Shown one piece after another: positions 24,620 through 32,789 of a stretch of 64,000 bases of DNA. The DNA is from JARYGU01 sp033795365 (GTDB lineage Bacteria; Pseudomonadota; Alphaproteobacteria; Rhizobiales; Rhizobiaceae): the NCBI GenBank assembly GCA_033795365.1, contig JARYGU010000017.1, positions 1-64,000 of the forward strand. Direction: 5' to 3'. Numbering within the stretch: the first letter of the stretch is position 1; each line of letters opens with the position of its first letter. The notes under the pieces are model-generated. The model was not told where the DNA came from. It saw only the letters and a program-made list of their open reading frames with translations, and did no database searches. Made by a program: the position numbers and the translations under genes.

Positions 24620-25354
24620 TCAATCGTGGTCGTGCGCTTCCGCCACGAAGCTTAATGTCGCAGTGTAGCCGATCTTGTCGGCTTTCGGGTCGCCTTCGAG
24701 CGTCACGGAATGGTCGACGGCCAGAACATTGAGCCCGTCGTTGCGGATCTCGACCACCACGTCGCCGTCGGCGTCGGTTTTGGCGCTCTTCGACGATGCC
24801 AGGTTGATGTAGTCGAGCACGACCTCGGCGCCCGCAAGCGGCTCGCCCTCGTAGAGCACGCGCAGCCGGATCGGGTCGCCCGCCTTGCGCCCGACGGGAT
24901 TGTCGAGCGGCACAATCTGCAACGCCTGCTTCGGAAAGTCGGGCAGGCTGCCGTGCGGGTGGACCAGGGTGAGATTGTTCTTGATGTAGCGTCCGGCCGA
25001 TTTCGCGCCCGGCACTTCGTCCTTCGCCTTGTTCACCCATTTGCCGTCGGCGCCTTCCGACCAGTAGCCGTTGTCGAATTCGAGCGTTATCGCAGCCGGT
25101 TCCGCCTCGGGCTTCAGGACGGCGTGACCGTCGCGCATCTCCACCGTGACCGGCGATGTCGTGCCGTCGGCGGCAACGGCGGTGGCGCTGGTGATCCGTT
25201 CCGGCGCATAGCGGTCGTCGCCGGCGCCGTGGCCGTAGATCACGCCGAGCTCGCCCCAGCGTTCGGCGATCCAGGCGCCATGGGCGGAAGCGGCCTTGGC
25301 GGAAAGAAGGGCGAGCGCCAGCGCACCCGAAACAGCGGCCAACTGTCGAAGCAT
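24620..25354 (-). CDS. DUF4198 periplasmic protein (metal-uptake related)
   Basis: A 244-aa exported protein with a signal peptide (cleavage near ASAHGAW) and a beta-sandwich domain of the DUF4198 family (NikM/CbiK-like; HGAWIAERWGELGVIYGHG, then IVPLDNPVGRKAGDPIRL and GARVVLDYINLAS-like core, here GAEVVLDYINLASS). Related proteins take part in nickel, cobalt or zinc uptake. The C-terminus has a short His-rich tail (AHDHD). An 18-bp dyad lies 15 nt before its start, so it is probably controlled by a metal-responsive regulator. Confidence 0.85.
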   Translation of the reverse strand: MLRQLAAVSGALALALLSAKAASAHGAWIAERWGELGVIYGHGAGDDRYAPERITSATAVAADGTTSPVTVEMRDGHAVLKPEAEPAAITLEFDNGYWSEGADGKWVNKAKDEVPGAKSAGRYIKNNLTLVHPHGSLPDFPKQALQIVPLDNPVGRKAGDPIRLRVLYEGEPLAGAEVVLDYINLASSKSAKTDADGDVVVEIRNDGLNVLAVDHSVTLEGDPKADKIGYTATLSFVAEAHDHD

Positions 25355-25369
25355 GATGTCTCCAATTTA

Positions 25370-25387
25370 GTAATGTTATTACGTTAC
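25370..25387 (-). promoter_or_regulatory. Zur-like dyad operator
   Basis: GTAATGTTATTACGTTAC forms an 18-bp dyad with 7 of 9 pairs; the central part (GTAAT-GTT-ATTAC) is perfect. The AT-rich GTAA/TTAC pattern resembles binding sites of Zur/Fur-type metal regulators. It lies 15 nt upstream of the DUF4198 start, so bound protein would block initiation. Confidence 0.5.
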
Positions 25388-25480
25388 TGAGATTGATCGT
25401 GTAGCTCTGCCCGGCAGCGCTTGTCAAGCGCCGGCAAATCCGCTCTGCTTGCGCCAAGACGAAAAGAGGAGGAGCCCATC

Positions 25481-26101
25481 ATGCTGATTCTGCACTACGC
25501 CCCGGTGACCTGTGCGCTTGCCTCCCTCATAGCGCTGGAGGAAAGCGGGCTCGCCTACGAGGCGCGACGCGTTGATTTCGCCAGCGAGCAGCAGAAGTCG
25601 CCGGACTATCTCGCGATCAATCCCAAGGGGCGCGTGCCTTCCTTGGTGAGCGCGCGCGGCATATTGACGGAAACGCCGGCGATCCTGGCCTATATCGCCC
25701 ACAAGGCGACCGCCGCTCCGCTGGCGCCGCTCGACGACGCCTTCGAGTTTGCCCGCATGCAGGCCTTCAATTCCTATCTGTGCTCGACCGTGCATGTGGC
25801 CCACGCCCACATGCGCCGCGGCAACCGCTGGAGCGACGATCCGGCGGCGATCGAAACGATGAAGGCGAAGGTGCCCGCAAACATGACGGACTGCTTCCGC
25901 CTTATCGAGGAGACGATGTTCGAAGGACCCTGGGTGATGGGCGAGCGCTATTCGGTAGCCGATCCCTATCTCTTCACGTTGGCGGGATGGCTGGAGCGTG
26001 ACGAGGTCGATCCCGCGCTCTTTCCGAAGGTCGCCGATCACCGTGCCCGCATGCTGAAGCGCCCGGCCGTCCAGCGCGCGATAGCCGTCGAGGAAGCCTG
26101 A
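25481..26101 (+). CDS. Glutathione S-transferase
   Basis: A 206-aa protein with an N-terminal thioredoxin-like domain (LILHYAPVTCALASLIALEE, then NPKGRVPSLV and the conserved ETPAILAYIA glutathione-binding segment) and an all-helical C-terminal domain ending at the normal position. AGAGGAGG precedes the ATG at 25481. The substrate is unknown. Convergent with the YjbR-type gene. Confidence 0.9.
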   Translation: MLILHYAPVTCALASLIALEESGLAYEARRVDFASEQQKSPDYLAINPKGRVPSLVSARGILTETPAILAYIAHKATAAPLAPLDDAFEFARMQAFNSYLCSTVHVAHAHMRRGNRWSDDPAAIETMKAKVPANMTDCFRLIEETMFEGPWVMGERYSVADPYLFTLAGWLERDEVDPALFPKVADHRARMLKRPAVQRAIAVEEA

Positions 26102-26105
26102 GAGA

Positions 26106-26456
26106 TCAACCGGCTCCCTTGCGCAGCCGGGCGGGTGCTTTGGCGCGCCAGGCTTCGGCCAGCCGAAGCTGCAGTTCCTCGTCGCCGATCGCGCCGGCGC
26201 GGATGAGAAGGGCCGGCCAGCCCTTGTAGTGATCGGTCTCGAAATAGATGTCCGGAGCCATCTCCATCAGCCGCTCCTTCTCGTCGAGCGCCGCCATCAG
26301 CACGAGGATGTCCTCCGCTTTCACGGCGGCGAAGGTGCGGCCCGCGACCTTCAGCGCCGGCCTGCCGTAGGACGTGCCGGTTTCGACACCCGGCAGGTTC
26401 CGCGAGAAACGTTCGATGCGCGCCAGAAGATCCTCCATCCGTCCCGTCTCCGCCAT
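26106..26456 (-). CDS. MmcQ/YjbR-family protein
   Basis: A 116-aa protein of the MmcQ/YjbR (PF04237) family with a CyaY-like fold. Characteristic stretches are LPGVETGTSYGRPALKVAGR, the lysine in AVKAEDILVLM, and TDHYKGWPALLIRAGAIGDE. The proposed DNA-binding role comes from structural similarity only. It is complete and starts at 26456. Confidence 0.9.
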   Translation of the reverse strand: MAETGRMEDLLARIERFSRNLPGVETGTSYGRPALKVAGRTFAAVKAEDILVLMAALDEKERLMEMAPDIYFETDHYKGWPALLIRAGAIGDEELQLRLAEAWRAKAPARLRKGAG

Positions 26457-26505
26457 CGCTTTGCGAGAAGGATAGTGCCTGGCGTGGGGGGAGGAAAGGT
26501 GCGCT

Positions 26506-26715
26506 TCACACCAGGCCTATATGTGCCTTGCAGGCGGCGCCGGCTGCGCGCGGAGACGCAAACAGGTCGAAGGGCAGGTCGCCGAGCGCGCGCGAATCCA
26601 TGGCGGCGATGTCCGGATGGGCGAGCGGGTCGCGAACCCAGTCCGGCACGCCGGCCGGCGCGCAAAGCGGCTCTTCGGAGGGTGACCGCAGAAGGTTCAA
26701 GATTTTCTGAAGCAT
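26506..26715 (-). CDS. Small hypothetical protein
   Basis: A 69-aa protein: MLQKILNLLRSPSEEP, then WVRDPLAHPDIAAMDSRALG and a DLPFD segment. The DPL-HP...M--R-LGDLPF pattern recurs in small rhizobial proteins of unknown function. It has no signal peptide or membrane segment. Divergent from the LysR gene. Confidence 0.65.
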   Translation of the reverse strand: MLQKILNLLRSPSEEPLCAPAGVPDWVRDPLAHPDIAAMDSRALGDLPFDLFASPRAAGAACKAHIGLV

Positions 26716-26830
26716 TGCCCCGTCTCCTTCCCAGGATCCGGCCCGGCCGGTTTAACGCATAGCATCTCGGTAGTGCAGTCATTCTCCCGCGAAGGCGCGG
26801 TCTTTTCAATTGAGAAGATCGGCATCACAT

Positions 26831-26845
26831 TATAGATTATCTATA
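26831..26845. promoter_or_regulatory. Palindrome at the LysR gene start
   Basis: TATAGATTATCTATA is a perfect 15-bp palindrome that ends on the first base of the ATG at 26845. It contains a TATAAT-like core (TATAGAT). There is no ribosome binding site in front of the ATG, so the message may be leaderless, or translation may begin at GTG 26863. Confidence 0.5.
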
Positions 26846-27753
26846 TGGAAGAGCTGAACAGGGTGCATTTGAACAGACTGCGGACGCTGGAGGCCGTGGG
26901 GCGGCTCGGCTCGTTGCAGAAGGCTGCGGAGGAGCTGGGCGTCACGGCGGGGGCGGTGAGCCAGCAGGTGATCCGGGCGGAAGAGCAGCTCGGCAGGGCG
27001 GTGTTCGACCGCACCACGCGCGGCCTGCGGCCGACCGAATTCGGCGCCGGCTTTCTCGAAAAGCTCGGCGGCGGCTTCCGCCAGCTCGCCGAGGCCGTGG
27101 CGGGTGCCCGCCAGCGCGACGAGGCGATCCTGACGATTTCGGTGGCGCCGATCTTCGCCTCGCGCTGGCTCATCCACCGCATCGACCGTTTCGCCGCCGC
27201 CTATCCGCAGATAGGGCTGAGGATCGAAGCGACGACGGCGCTGGTCGATCTCGTGCGCTCGGACGTGGACCTCGCCATCCGCATCGGTCCCGGAAACTGG
27301 CCGGGCGTGACGGCGGATTACATCATGCCGCAGGAGATGTTTCCGGTCTGCACGCCGGCGCTGGCGGAAAGGCTGCGGGAGCCGGCCGATCTTCAGCAAC
27401 TGCCGGCCGTGGTCGATGCCAACGAGGCCTTCACCTGGGACATCTGGCTTTCCCGCGCCGGCCTTGCCGTTCCCGGCCCGAAGACGCGCCACCTCTTCAG
27501 CGACGCCTCGCTCTGCCTCGACGCGGCGATCGCGGGGCAGGGGGTGCTGCTCGGCTGGCCGATCCTTGCTGCCTGGGCGCTCGGGGAAGGGAGGCTCGTC
27601 GCGCCCTTCGACATCCGGGTCCGCACCGGAATGTCCTACTATTTCGTCACCGCACCGGCGGCGCGCGAGCCGCGCAAGGTCGCCGTCTTCAAGCGCTGGA
27701 TGCGGACCGAGCTGGCGGCCGACGCCGGCGTCTTCACGCATCCGGAAAAATAA
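26845..27753 (+). CDS. LysR-family regulator (GcvA-like)
   Basis: A 302-aa LysR-type regulator. The N-terminal winged helix (LNRLRTLEAVGRLGSLQKAA then EELGVTAGAVSQQVIRAEEQ) is followed by a periplasmic-binding-protein-like effector domain with LTISVAPIFASRWLIHRI and DLAIRIGPGNWPG, as in GcvA/AmpR relatives. No target can be assigned; the flanking genes are a small hypothetical gene and a GST. ATG 26845 has no visible Shine-Dalgarno; GTG 26863 is an alternative. Confidence 0.9.
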   Translation: MEELNRVHLNRLRTLEAVGRLGSLQKAAEELGVTAGAVSQQVIRAEEQLGRAVFDRTTRGLRPTEFGAGFLEKLGGGFRQLAEAVAGARQRDEAILTISVAPIFASRWLIHRIDRFAAAYPQIGLRIEATTALVDLVRSDVDLAIRIGPGNWPGVTADYIMPQEMFPVCTPALAERLREPADLQQLPAVVDANEAFTWDIWLSRAGLAVPGPKTRHLFSDASLCLDAAIAGQGVLLGWPILAAWALGEGRLVAPFDIRVRTGMSYYFVTAPAAREPRKVAVFKRWMRTELAADAGVFTHPEK

Positions 27754-27762
27754 CAGCCGCGC

Positions 27763-28422
27763 CTATTCCGGCTCGGCCAGCCGCTTCTCCCACATCGCCC
27801 TGAAGGCCGGCCGCGCCTGGCAGCGCTCGATCCAGGCCTTGACGTTGGGCGCGGCGTCGAAGAGCGCCGGCTGGCTCATCGCATAGCGGAACACCTCCGC
27901 GAGGTTGAGGTCGGCGACCGTGAAACGGTCGGAAACCACATGGCCGGTCGCGGCGAGCCGCCGGTCGAGCAGCGCGAAGCATTTCTTCAGCGCTTTCGTC
28001 GCGGCGCGGATCGTCAGCCTGCCCTGTTCGCTCTCCGCGGCCCGCGCATCCATGGTCAGGACGATCTTCACCGCATGCGGCTCCACTTCCGCCGCCGCCC
28101 ACATCGTCCATTGCAGGATCTCGGCTTCCTCCGTCAAAGTCTGTCCCGAAAGCGGACCGCCGTGCTTGCGGGCGAGGTAGAGGTTGATCGCAAGCGACTC
28201 GGTCATGACGAAGCCGCCATCGTCGATGCAGGGGATGAGTCCTGTCGGGTTGACGGAGAGGAAATCGGCCGAACGCGTGTTGAGCGGTGCGTCGGCTGCT
28301 TCCGGATCCTCGAGCCGGCGTGCCTGGATGACCGGCACGGAAGCGAAGGGGATGCCGAGTTCCCCGGCCATCCAGTAGGTGCGCGAGGCGCGGGAGCGAT
28401 AAACGCCGTAGATCGTCAACAT
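27763..28422 (-). CDS. Glutathione S-transferase
   Basis: A 219-aa glutathione S-transferase. The thioredoxin-like domain begins MLTIYGVYRSRASRTYWMAG and contains NPTGLIPCIDDGGFVMTESL, with the Glu-Ser pair that binds glutathione. The C-terminal helical domain (VADLNLAEVFRYA) is complete. The start at 28422 is chosen because upstream in-frame codons add 44 residues with no similarity. Convergent with the LysR gene, gap 9 bp. Confidence 0.9.
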   Translation of the reverse strand: MLTIYGVYRSRASRTYWMAGELGIPFASVPVIQARRLEDPEAADAPLNTRSADFLSVNPTGLIPCIDDGGFVMTESLAINLYLARKHGGPLSGQTLTEEAEILQWTMWAAAEVEPHAVKIVLTMDARAAESEQGRLTIRAATKALKKCFALLDRRLAATGHVVSDRFTVADLNLAEVFRYAMSQPALFDAAPNVKAWIERCQARPAFRAMWEKRLAEPE

Positions 28423-28622
28423 GCGCGGGTTCTCCTGATGTCTGCGGAAACGCGTTCCCTTATAAGCATGCGCGCCGCTTTTCCGAGCGGCATGAAGGAT
28501 GAAATCTTTTGATCGATGCGTCGCGACCGTTCCGGCTCGCGCGCAATGCCGCATTGACGCCTTGTGCGCCAGGCGATAATCCGCTTCCGTCCGCCTGATA
28601 TAGTGGACGGGGAACCAAAGTC

Positions 28623-29006
28623 ATGGGAAAACGGTCGGCAGGATTTGGAGCAGCGTTGCGCATTCTCTGCGCGCTCGCCGTCCTGTTCGTCGGCTTTGCC
28701 CACAAGACGGTCGATGCGGCCCGGCTCTCTCCGCTGGAGATCGCCTCCTATACGCTTCCCGACGGCACCGTGCCGGATCTCTGCGTCAAGAACGAGGCGG
28801 GCCCGGTCAAGAAGCATACGCGCGGCGCGACCTGCGAGGCCTGCCGCATCGGGGCCTCGATGCTCGTTCCGGTGCCTTCCGATCTCGCCGGGATCGTTCT
28901 GCCCTATCGTCTCGTGGCGGACCGTCCGCTCGTCGATGCCGCCGGGGGCGGCGTCCGTTTCGAGCCCGGAGCCCCGCCGCGCGCGCCACCTTTCCTGTCG
29001 GCCTGA
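28623..29006 (+). CDS. Hypothetical exported protein with CxxC motif
   Basis: A 127-aa protein with an N-terminal hydrophobic segment (ALRILCALAVLFVGFAHKTV). The mature part carries a single CxxC in ATCEACRIGAS and a C-terminal Pro-rich end, similar to DUF2946-type proteins found in copper-related clusters. It precedes a PepSY membrane protein by 67 bp and a copper chaperone gene, so a role in metal handling is likely but unproven. Confidence 0.75.
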   Translation: MGKRSAGFGAALRILCALAVLFVGFAHKTVDAARLSPLEIASYTLPDGTVPDLCVKNEAGPVKKHTRGATCEACRIGASMLVPVPSDLAGIVLPYRLVADRPLVDAAGGGVRFEPGAPPRAPPFLSA

Positions 29007-29073
29007 TTTCGAGCCGATCGCGGCGCCCGCCGCCGGTCGGCAATCGTCAGAACCCACCGACAGGAACATTGCA

Positions 29074-30447
29074 ATGACATTCTCTTCGGATGCGCCGGCC
29101 TCCGCCGCGCCATCGACCGCCGGCCAGCGGCTCTATCGCGCCATCTGGCGCTGGCATTTCTTCGCCGGGCTGCTCGTGCTGCCCTTCATGATCACGCTCG
29201 CCGTCACCGGAAGCCTCTATCTCTTCCGCGACGAGATCGATGCGAGCCTCTTCCGCTACCGCAACTATGTGGCCGTCGAGGGACAGGCGCTGAAGGCGTC
29301 CGAGATCGCCGAAAAGGCACTCGAAACCGCCCCCGGCGCGACGCTGCGGGCCTATCGCACGCCTGCCGCGCAAGACCGCTCCGTCCGCGTGACGCTTGCC
29401 ACGGCGGACGGAAACCTGCGTGTCTTCGTCGATCCCTATACCGGCGCCGTCCTCGACAGGGTCGCCCCGCGCGACGAGTTCAACGAGGTGGTGCGCGACC
29501 TGCACAGCCTCGATTATTTCGGCGGGCTCTGGAACGGCGTCATCGAGGTCGTCGCGGGCTTCGCCATCGTGCTGGTGCTGACCGGCATCTATCTCTGGTG
29601 GCCGCGAGGGCAGGCGGGCGGAATCGTCAGCGTACGCGGAACGCCGGCGCGGCGCGTCTTCTGGCGCGACCTGCATGCCGTGACCGGCATTTTCGCAGGC
29701 GCGCTCATCGTCTTCCTTGCGGTCACCGGCCTGCTCTGGTCCGGCTATTGGGGCGCCAATGTCCAGGGCTGGCTCACCGCGAAAGGCATCGGCATGCCCG
29801 TCCAGCTCTGGGACGATGTGCCGAAATCGGAGCTCGTCACGAACGATGTCGTCTCCAAGCCGGGCTGGCTGATGGAGCATGCGCCGGTGCCCGAATCCGC
29901 AGCGCCGGCGGGCACGCCTTCGCCGATCGGCCTCGACCGCGCGATCGAGATCGCCGACGCCGCTGAGATCATGCCGGGCTACGAGGTCGCTGTCCCGCGC
30001 GGGGAAACCGGCGTCTATACCGCGGCGATCTACCCCGAGGATCTTGCCTTCGAGCGCACGATGCACATAGACCAGTATTCCGGAAAGCCGCTGGTCGACA
30101 TTTCCTGGAGCCAGTATCCGCCGCTCGGCCGTGCGATCGAATGGGGCATCAACGTCCACATGGGGCAGGAATGGGGATTGTTCAATCAATTGCTGATGCT
30201 CGCCACGTGCCTCGCGATCATTCTCTCGAGCGTCGCCGCCGCCGTCATGTGGTGGAAGCGCCGGCCGGAAGGACGCCTCGGCGTGCCGCCCGCGCCGCGC
30301 GAGAAGGCGATCTATGCCGGGCTCTGGCTCATCGCCGTCGTCTTCGGCATCGCCTTTCCGCTGACGGGGCTGGCGATCGTCGCGATGATCGTGCTCGACC
30401 TGACCGTGATCCGCTTCGTGCCGCCGCTGCGGCGCGTCTTTTCCTGA
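29074..30447 (+). CDS. PepSY-associated membrane protein (PiuB type)
   Basis: A 457-aa inner-membrane protein with four to five membrane helices and large PepSY-type periplasmic loops. It starts RLYRAIWRWHFFAGLLVLPF and continues MITLAVTGSLYLFRDEID. Other typical segments are RDLHAVTGIFAGALIVFLAV and WGINVHMGQEWGLFNQLLML. Family members accompany TonB-dependent siderophore or copper uptake and may act as ferric or cupric reductases. The gene is in an operon with a copper chaperone. Confidence 0.9.
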   Translation: MTFSSDAPASAAPSTAGQRLYRAIWRWHFFAGLLVLPFMITLAVTGSLYLFRDEIDASLFRYRNYVAVEGQALKASEIAEKALETAPGATLRAYRTPAAQDRSVRVTLATADGNLRVFVDPYTGAVLDRVAPRDEFNEVVRDLHSLDYFGGLWNGVIEVVAGFAIVLVLTGIYLWWPRGQAGGIVSVRGTPARRVFWRDLHAVTGIFAGALIVFLAVTGLLWSGYWGANVQGWLTAKGIGMPVQLWDDVPKSELVTNDVVSKPGWLMEHAPVPESAAPAGTPSPIGLDRAIEIADAAEIMPGYEVAVPRGETGVYTAAIYPEDLAFERTMHIDQYSGKPLVDISWSQYPPLGRAIEWGINVHMGQEWGLFNQLLMLATCLAIILSSVAAAVMWWKRRPEGRLGVPPAPREKAIYAGLWLIAVVFGIAFPLTGLAIVAMIVLDLTVIRFVPPLRRVFS

Positions 30448-30515
30448 TCCGTAGGGAACCGGGCGCCGTCAGGCGTCCGCACCCGGCTTCAACCGTCCCA
30501 AGGGAGGGACCCGTT

Positions 30516-31022
30516 ATGAGACATCTCTTCGCCTTCTGTTCCGCCGTTCTGTTCCTGCTGGGCTCCGCCCCCGGCGTCTTCGCCCATGAATACAGGCTCG
30601 GCGATATCGAGATCCGCCATCCCGCCTCGCGCGCCATGCTGCCCGGCCAGCCGGTCGGCGGCGGCTTCATGACGATCGTCAATCACGGCAGCACGCCGGA
30701 CCGGCTGGTGGCCATCACCTCGCCCGTTTCCGGCGACGTGCAGCTTCACGAGATGGCGATGGAGAACGACGTGATGAAGATGCGCCAGCTCCCGGACGGG
30801 ATCGAGATACCGGCAGGCGGCACGGTGGAGCTGAAGCGCGGCGGGCTGCATGTGATGTTCATGGGCATCAAGGAGCCCTTCAAGGAGGGCGAGAAGGTCA
30901 AGGCGACGCTGGTCTTCGAAAAGGCGGGCAGGATCGACGTCGACTTCAACGTCGAGCCGGCCAATGCAAAGGCAGGTGCAGGCAAGGGCGAGGACGAAGG
31001 CCACGCCGGGCACGACATGTAA
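30516..31022 (+). CDS. PCu(A)C periplasmic copper chaperone
   Basis: A 168-aa protein with a signal peptide (cleavage near VFAHEY). The PCu(A)C copper(I) site is present as HEMAM...M plus HVMFM (pattern H-x-M-x(~10)-M-x(~20)-H-x-M). The C-terminal tail has additional His and Met residues (EGHAGHDM). The protein delivers copper to cytochrome c oxidase in homologous systems. It follows the PepSY gene by 68 bp with AGGGAGGGA as ribosome binding site. Confidence 0.92.
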   Translation: MRHLFAFCSAVLFLLGSAPGVFAHEYRLGDIEIRHPASRAMLPGQPVGGGFMTIVNHGSTPDRLVAITSPVSGDVQLHEMAMENDVMKMRQLPDGIEIPAGGTVELKRGGLHVMFMGIKEPFKEGEKVKATLVFEKAGRIDVDFNVEPANAKAGAGKGEDEGHAGHDM

Positions 31023-31118
31023 GAAAGGCGCTCCTGCAGGCTGTCCCGCGCCTGACGCCGGGATCCGACGAAGGAGAAAGATGGGGAGACCCGGATTGGC
31101 CTCCCCACCCCCCTCTTT

Positions 31119-31151
31119 GCACCTCTCCGTTCGGGCATGAAGGAGAGGTGC
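31119..31151. terminator. Hairpin between convergent genes, repeat-like
   Basis: GCACCTCTCC (31119-31128) pairs perfectly with GGAGAGGTGC (31142-31151), with a 13-nt loop. It lies between the convergent PCu(A)C and TIGR03808 genes. Its composition resembles the CTCTCC/GGAGAG palindromes at 37.5 and 42.2 kb, so it may be a diverged copy. A poly-T tail is missing. Confidence 0.5.
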
Positions 31152-31181
31152 CCCCGAGACCGCCTCACGGCGTTCCTGAAA

Positions 31182-32549
31182 CTATCCGCTCCTGTTCTGC
31201 TCGATCGTCAGATGGGCATATTCGTGCGGGGCGGCTGCGAGATCGCCGGTCGTGCGCTCGTTCCAGCGATAGCCGGCGATAGCGCCGTCGGGCGTGTCCT
31301 CGAAGAGATTGCCGGAGATCAGCGCCGGGCCCGCGCCTTCGACCACGCTCACCGCGCAGCCAACGGGGCTCTTGCGCACGAGATTGCCGCTGACGGCGAG
31401 CCCGCGCATATAGGGCCCCCAGCCGAGCATCAGCCCCCATTTCGCAGCGTTCTCGATCGTGTTGCCGGTAACCGCCGTGTCCGCCTCGACGGCGATGCCG
31501 AAGCCGAAACCGGCGCCGTCGTGAACGTAAGGGCCTTCCAGGCGCAGGTTGCGCACGAGATTGCCGCTGACGGTCGCCAGCCTGCCGCCCTCGTTGAAGT
31601 TGACGATCAGGATGCCGTTCGCCGCGCCGTCGATTAGATTGCCGTTGACGATCGCGCCCTCGAAGCCGAATTCGGAATAGATCGCCGTCTCTCCGGAATT
31701 CAGGCAGGTGTTTCCGGCGATCTGCACGTTCGACCCGGCATTGGAGCGGATCGCCGAGAAGGCGCAGTCGGAGACGTGATTGTTCGTCACGATCACGCCG
31801 TCGGCGCGGAAGATGTTGATCCCGTTGCCGTATTCGCCGGTTCCGCCGCTTGCGGCTCCGATGCGGGCGACGCGGTTTCCCGAGACCATCGTGCCGTCCG
31901 GCCCCTTCGTCCAGCGATGGATCAGGATTCCCCCGTTGGCACAATCGAGGACATGGTTGCCGCTGATGGCAAGCGTCCCGCTTTCGACGGCGTAGATGCC
32001 GGCCTGTGCGGCGCCGGAAAGGCGGTTCTTCTCGATCCGCCCGCTGCAACGCTCCGTATAGAGCGCGAATTTCGAGGAGCCGGCGATCTCGCAGTTCTCG
32101 ATGACGATATTGTCGACGCCGCTAGCATGCACGAGCGCCTGGACCGTGTCGTCAAGCCAGCGGTTCGCCCCGTCGATGACCAGGTTCGAAAGCTCGATGC
32201 GCCCGGCGCCGTCGGCGGCGAAGAGATGGCCGTCGCCGGCATAGACGATGCGCGAGGCGCCGGGGATGCCGGTGATGCGCGTGTTCGCGGGCAGCGTGAT
32301 ATTGGAGACGGTATAGTCGCCGGGAGGCAGGAAGACGGGCATGTTCTTGCGCGCCGCCTCCTCGATCAGCCTGGCGAAGGCCCGGCTCTTCCCGTCGCCG
32401 GCACCGGGGCGAACGCCGTGGGCGGCCGCATCGATGCTGCCGCGCAGGTTCGCCGTCAGCACGGGCAGCCGGTCATGCGCCGTGGCGGATGCCGCCATGC
32501 CCATGCTGCCGATGCCCATCGAGGCCAGAAATAAGCGTCTGCTAACCAT
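31182..32549 (-). CDS. Tat-exported parallel beta-helix protein, TIGR03808 type
   Basis: A 455-aa protein. The twin-arginine signal is SRRLFLASMG, followed by a hydrophobic stretch and an ATAHDR cleavage region. Then comes a right-handed beta-helix built of NxVSxNxxR/I-type repeats (for example ISGNHVLDCANGG, VSGNRVARIG, VTNNHVSDC, ISGNLFEDTPDG), as in pectate-lyase-like proteins. The domain order matches the TIGR03808 family, of unknown function, common in Rhizobiales. AAGGAGAC precedes the ATG at 32549. Confidence 0.9.
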   Translation of the reverse strand: MVSRRLFLASMGIGSMGMAASATAHDRLPVLTANLRGSIDAAAHGVRPGAGDGKSRAFARLIEEAARKNMPVFLPPGDYTVSNITLPANTRITGIPGASRIVYAGDGHLFAADGAGRIELSNLVIDGANRWLDDTVQALVHASGVDNIVIENCEIAGSSKFALYTERCSGRIEKNRLSGAAQAGIYAVESGTLAISGNHVLDCANGGILIHRWTKGPDGTMVSGNRVARIGAASGGTGEYGNGINIFRADGVIVTNNHVSDCAFSAIRSNAGSNVQIAGNTCLNSGETAIYSEFGFEGAIVNGNLIDGAANGILIVNFNEGGRLATVSGNLVRNLRLEGPYVHDGAGFGFGIAVEADTAVTGNTIENAAKWGLMLGWGPYMRGLAVSGNLVRKSPVGCAVSVVEGAGPALISGNLFEDTPDGAIAGYRWNERTTGDLAAAPHEYAHLTIEQNRSG

Positions 32550-32789
32550 TGCGTCTCCTTGGCGCTCTGGTAGCAGGAACCGTGCCAGCCGATTTTGTTC
32601 CGAAATGATACGACCGGCAGGCTGGAGGATCGCCGGCTGTTTTATTCTTTGTTTACAGTATAGCGCAGCGGCTGTTGGTGTTCGGCCGAAAAGCCGGGAG
32701 TATTCCGAAACAAGCGGAATGCAGCGAATTTGGGGAACGTCTTTTAAGGTTGAATAACGACTTCCGTTGTAGATTTCCCGTATGTCGAG

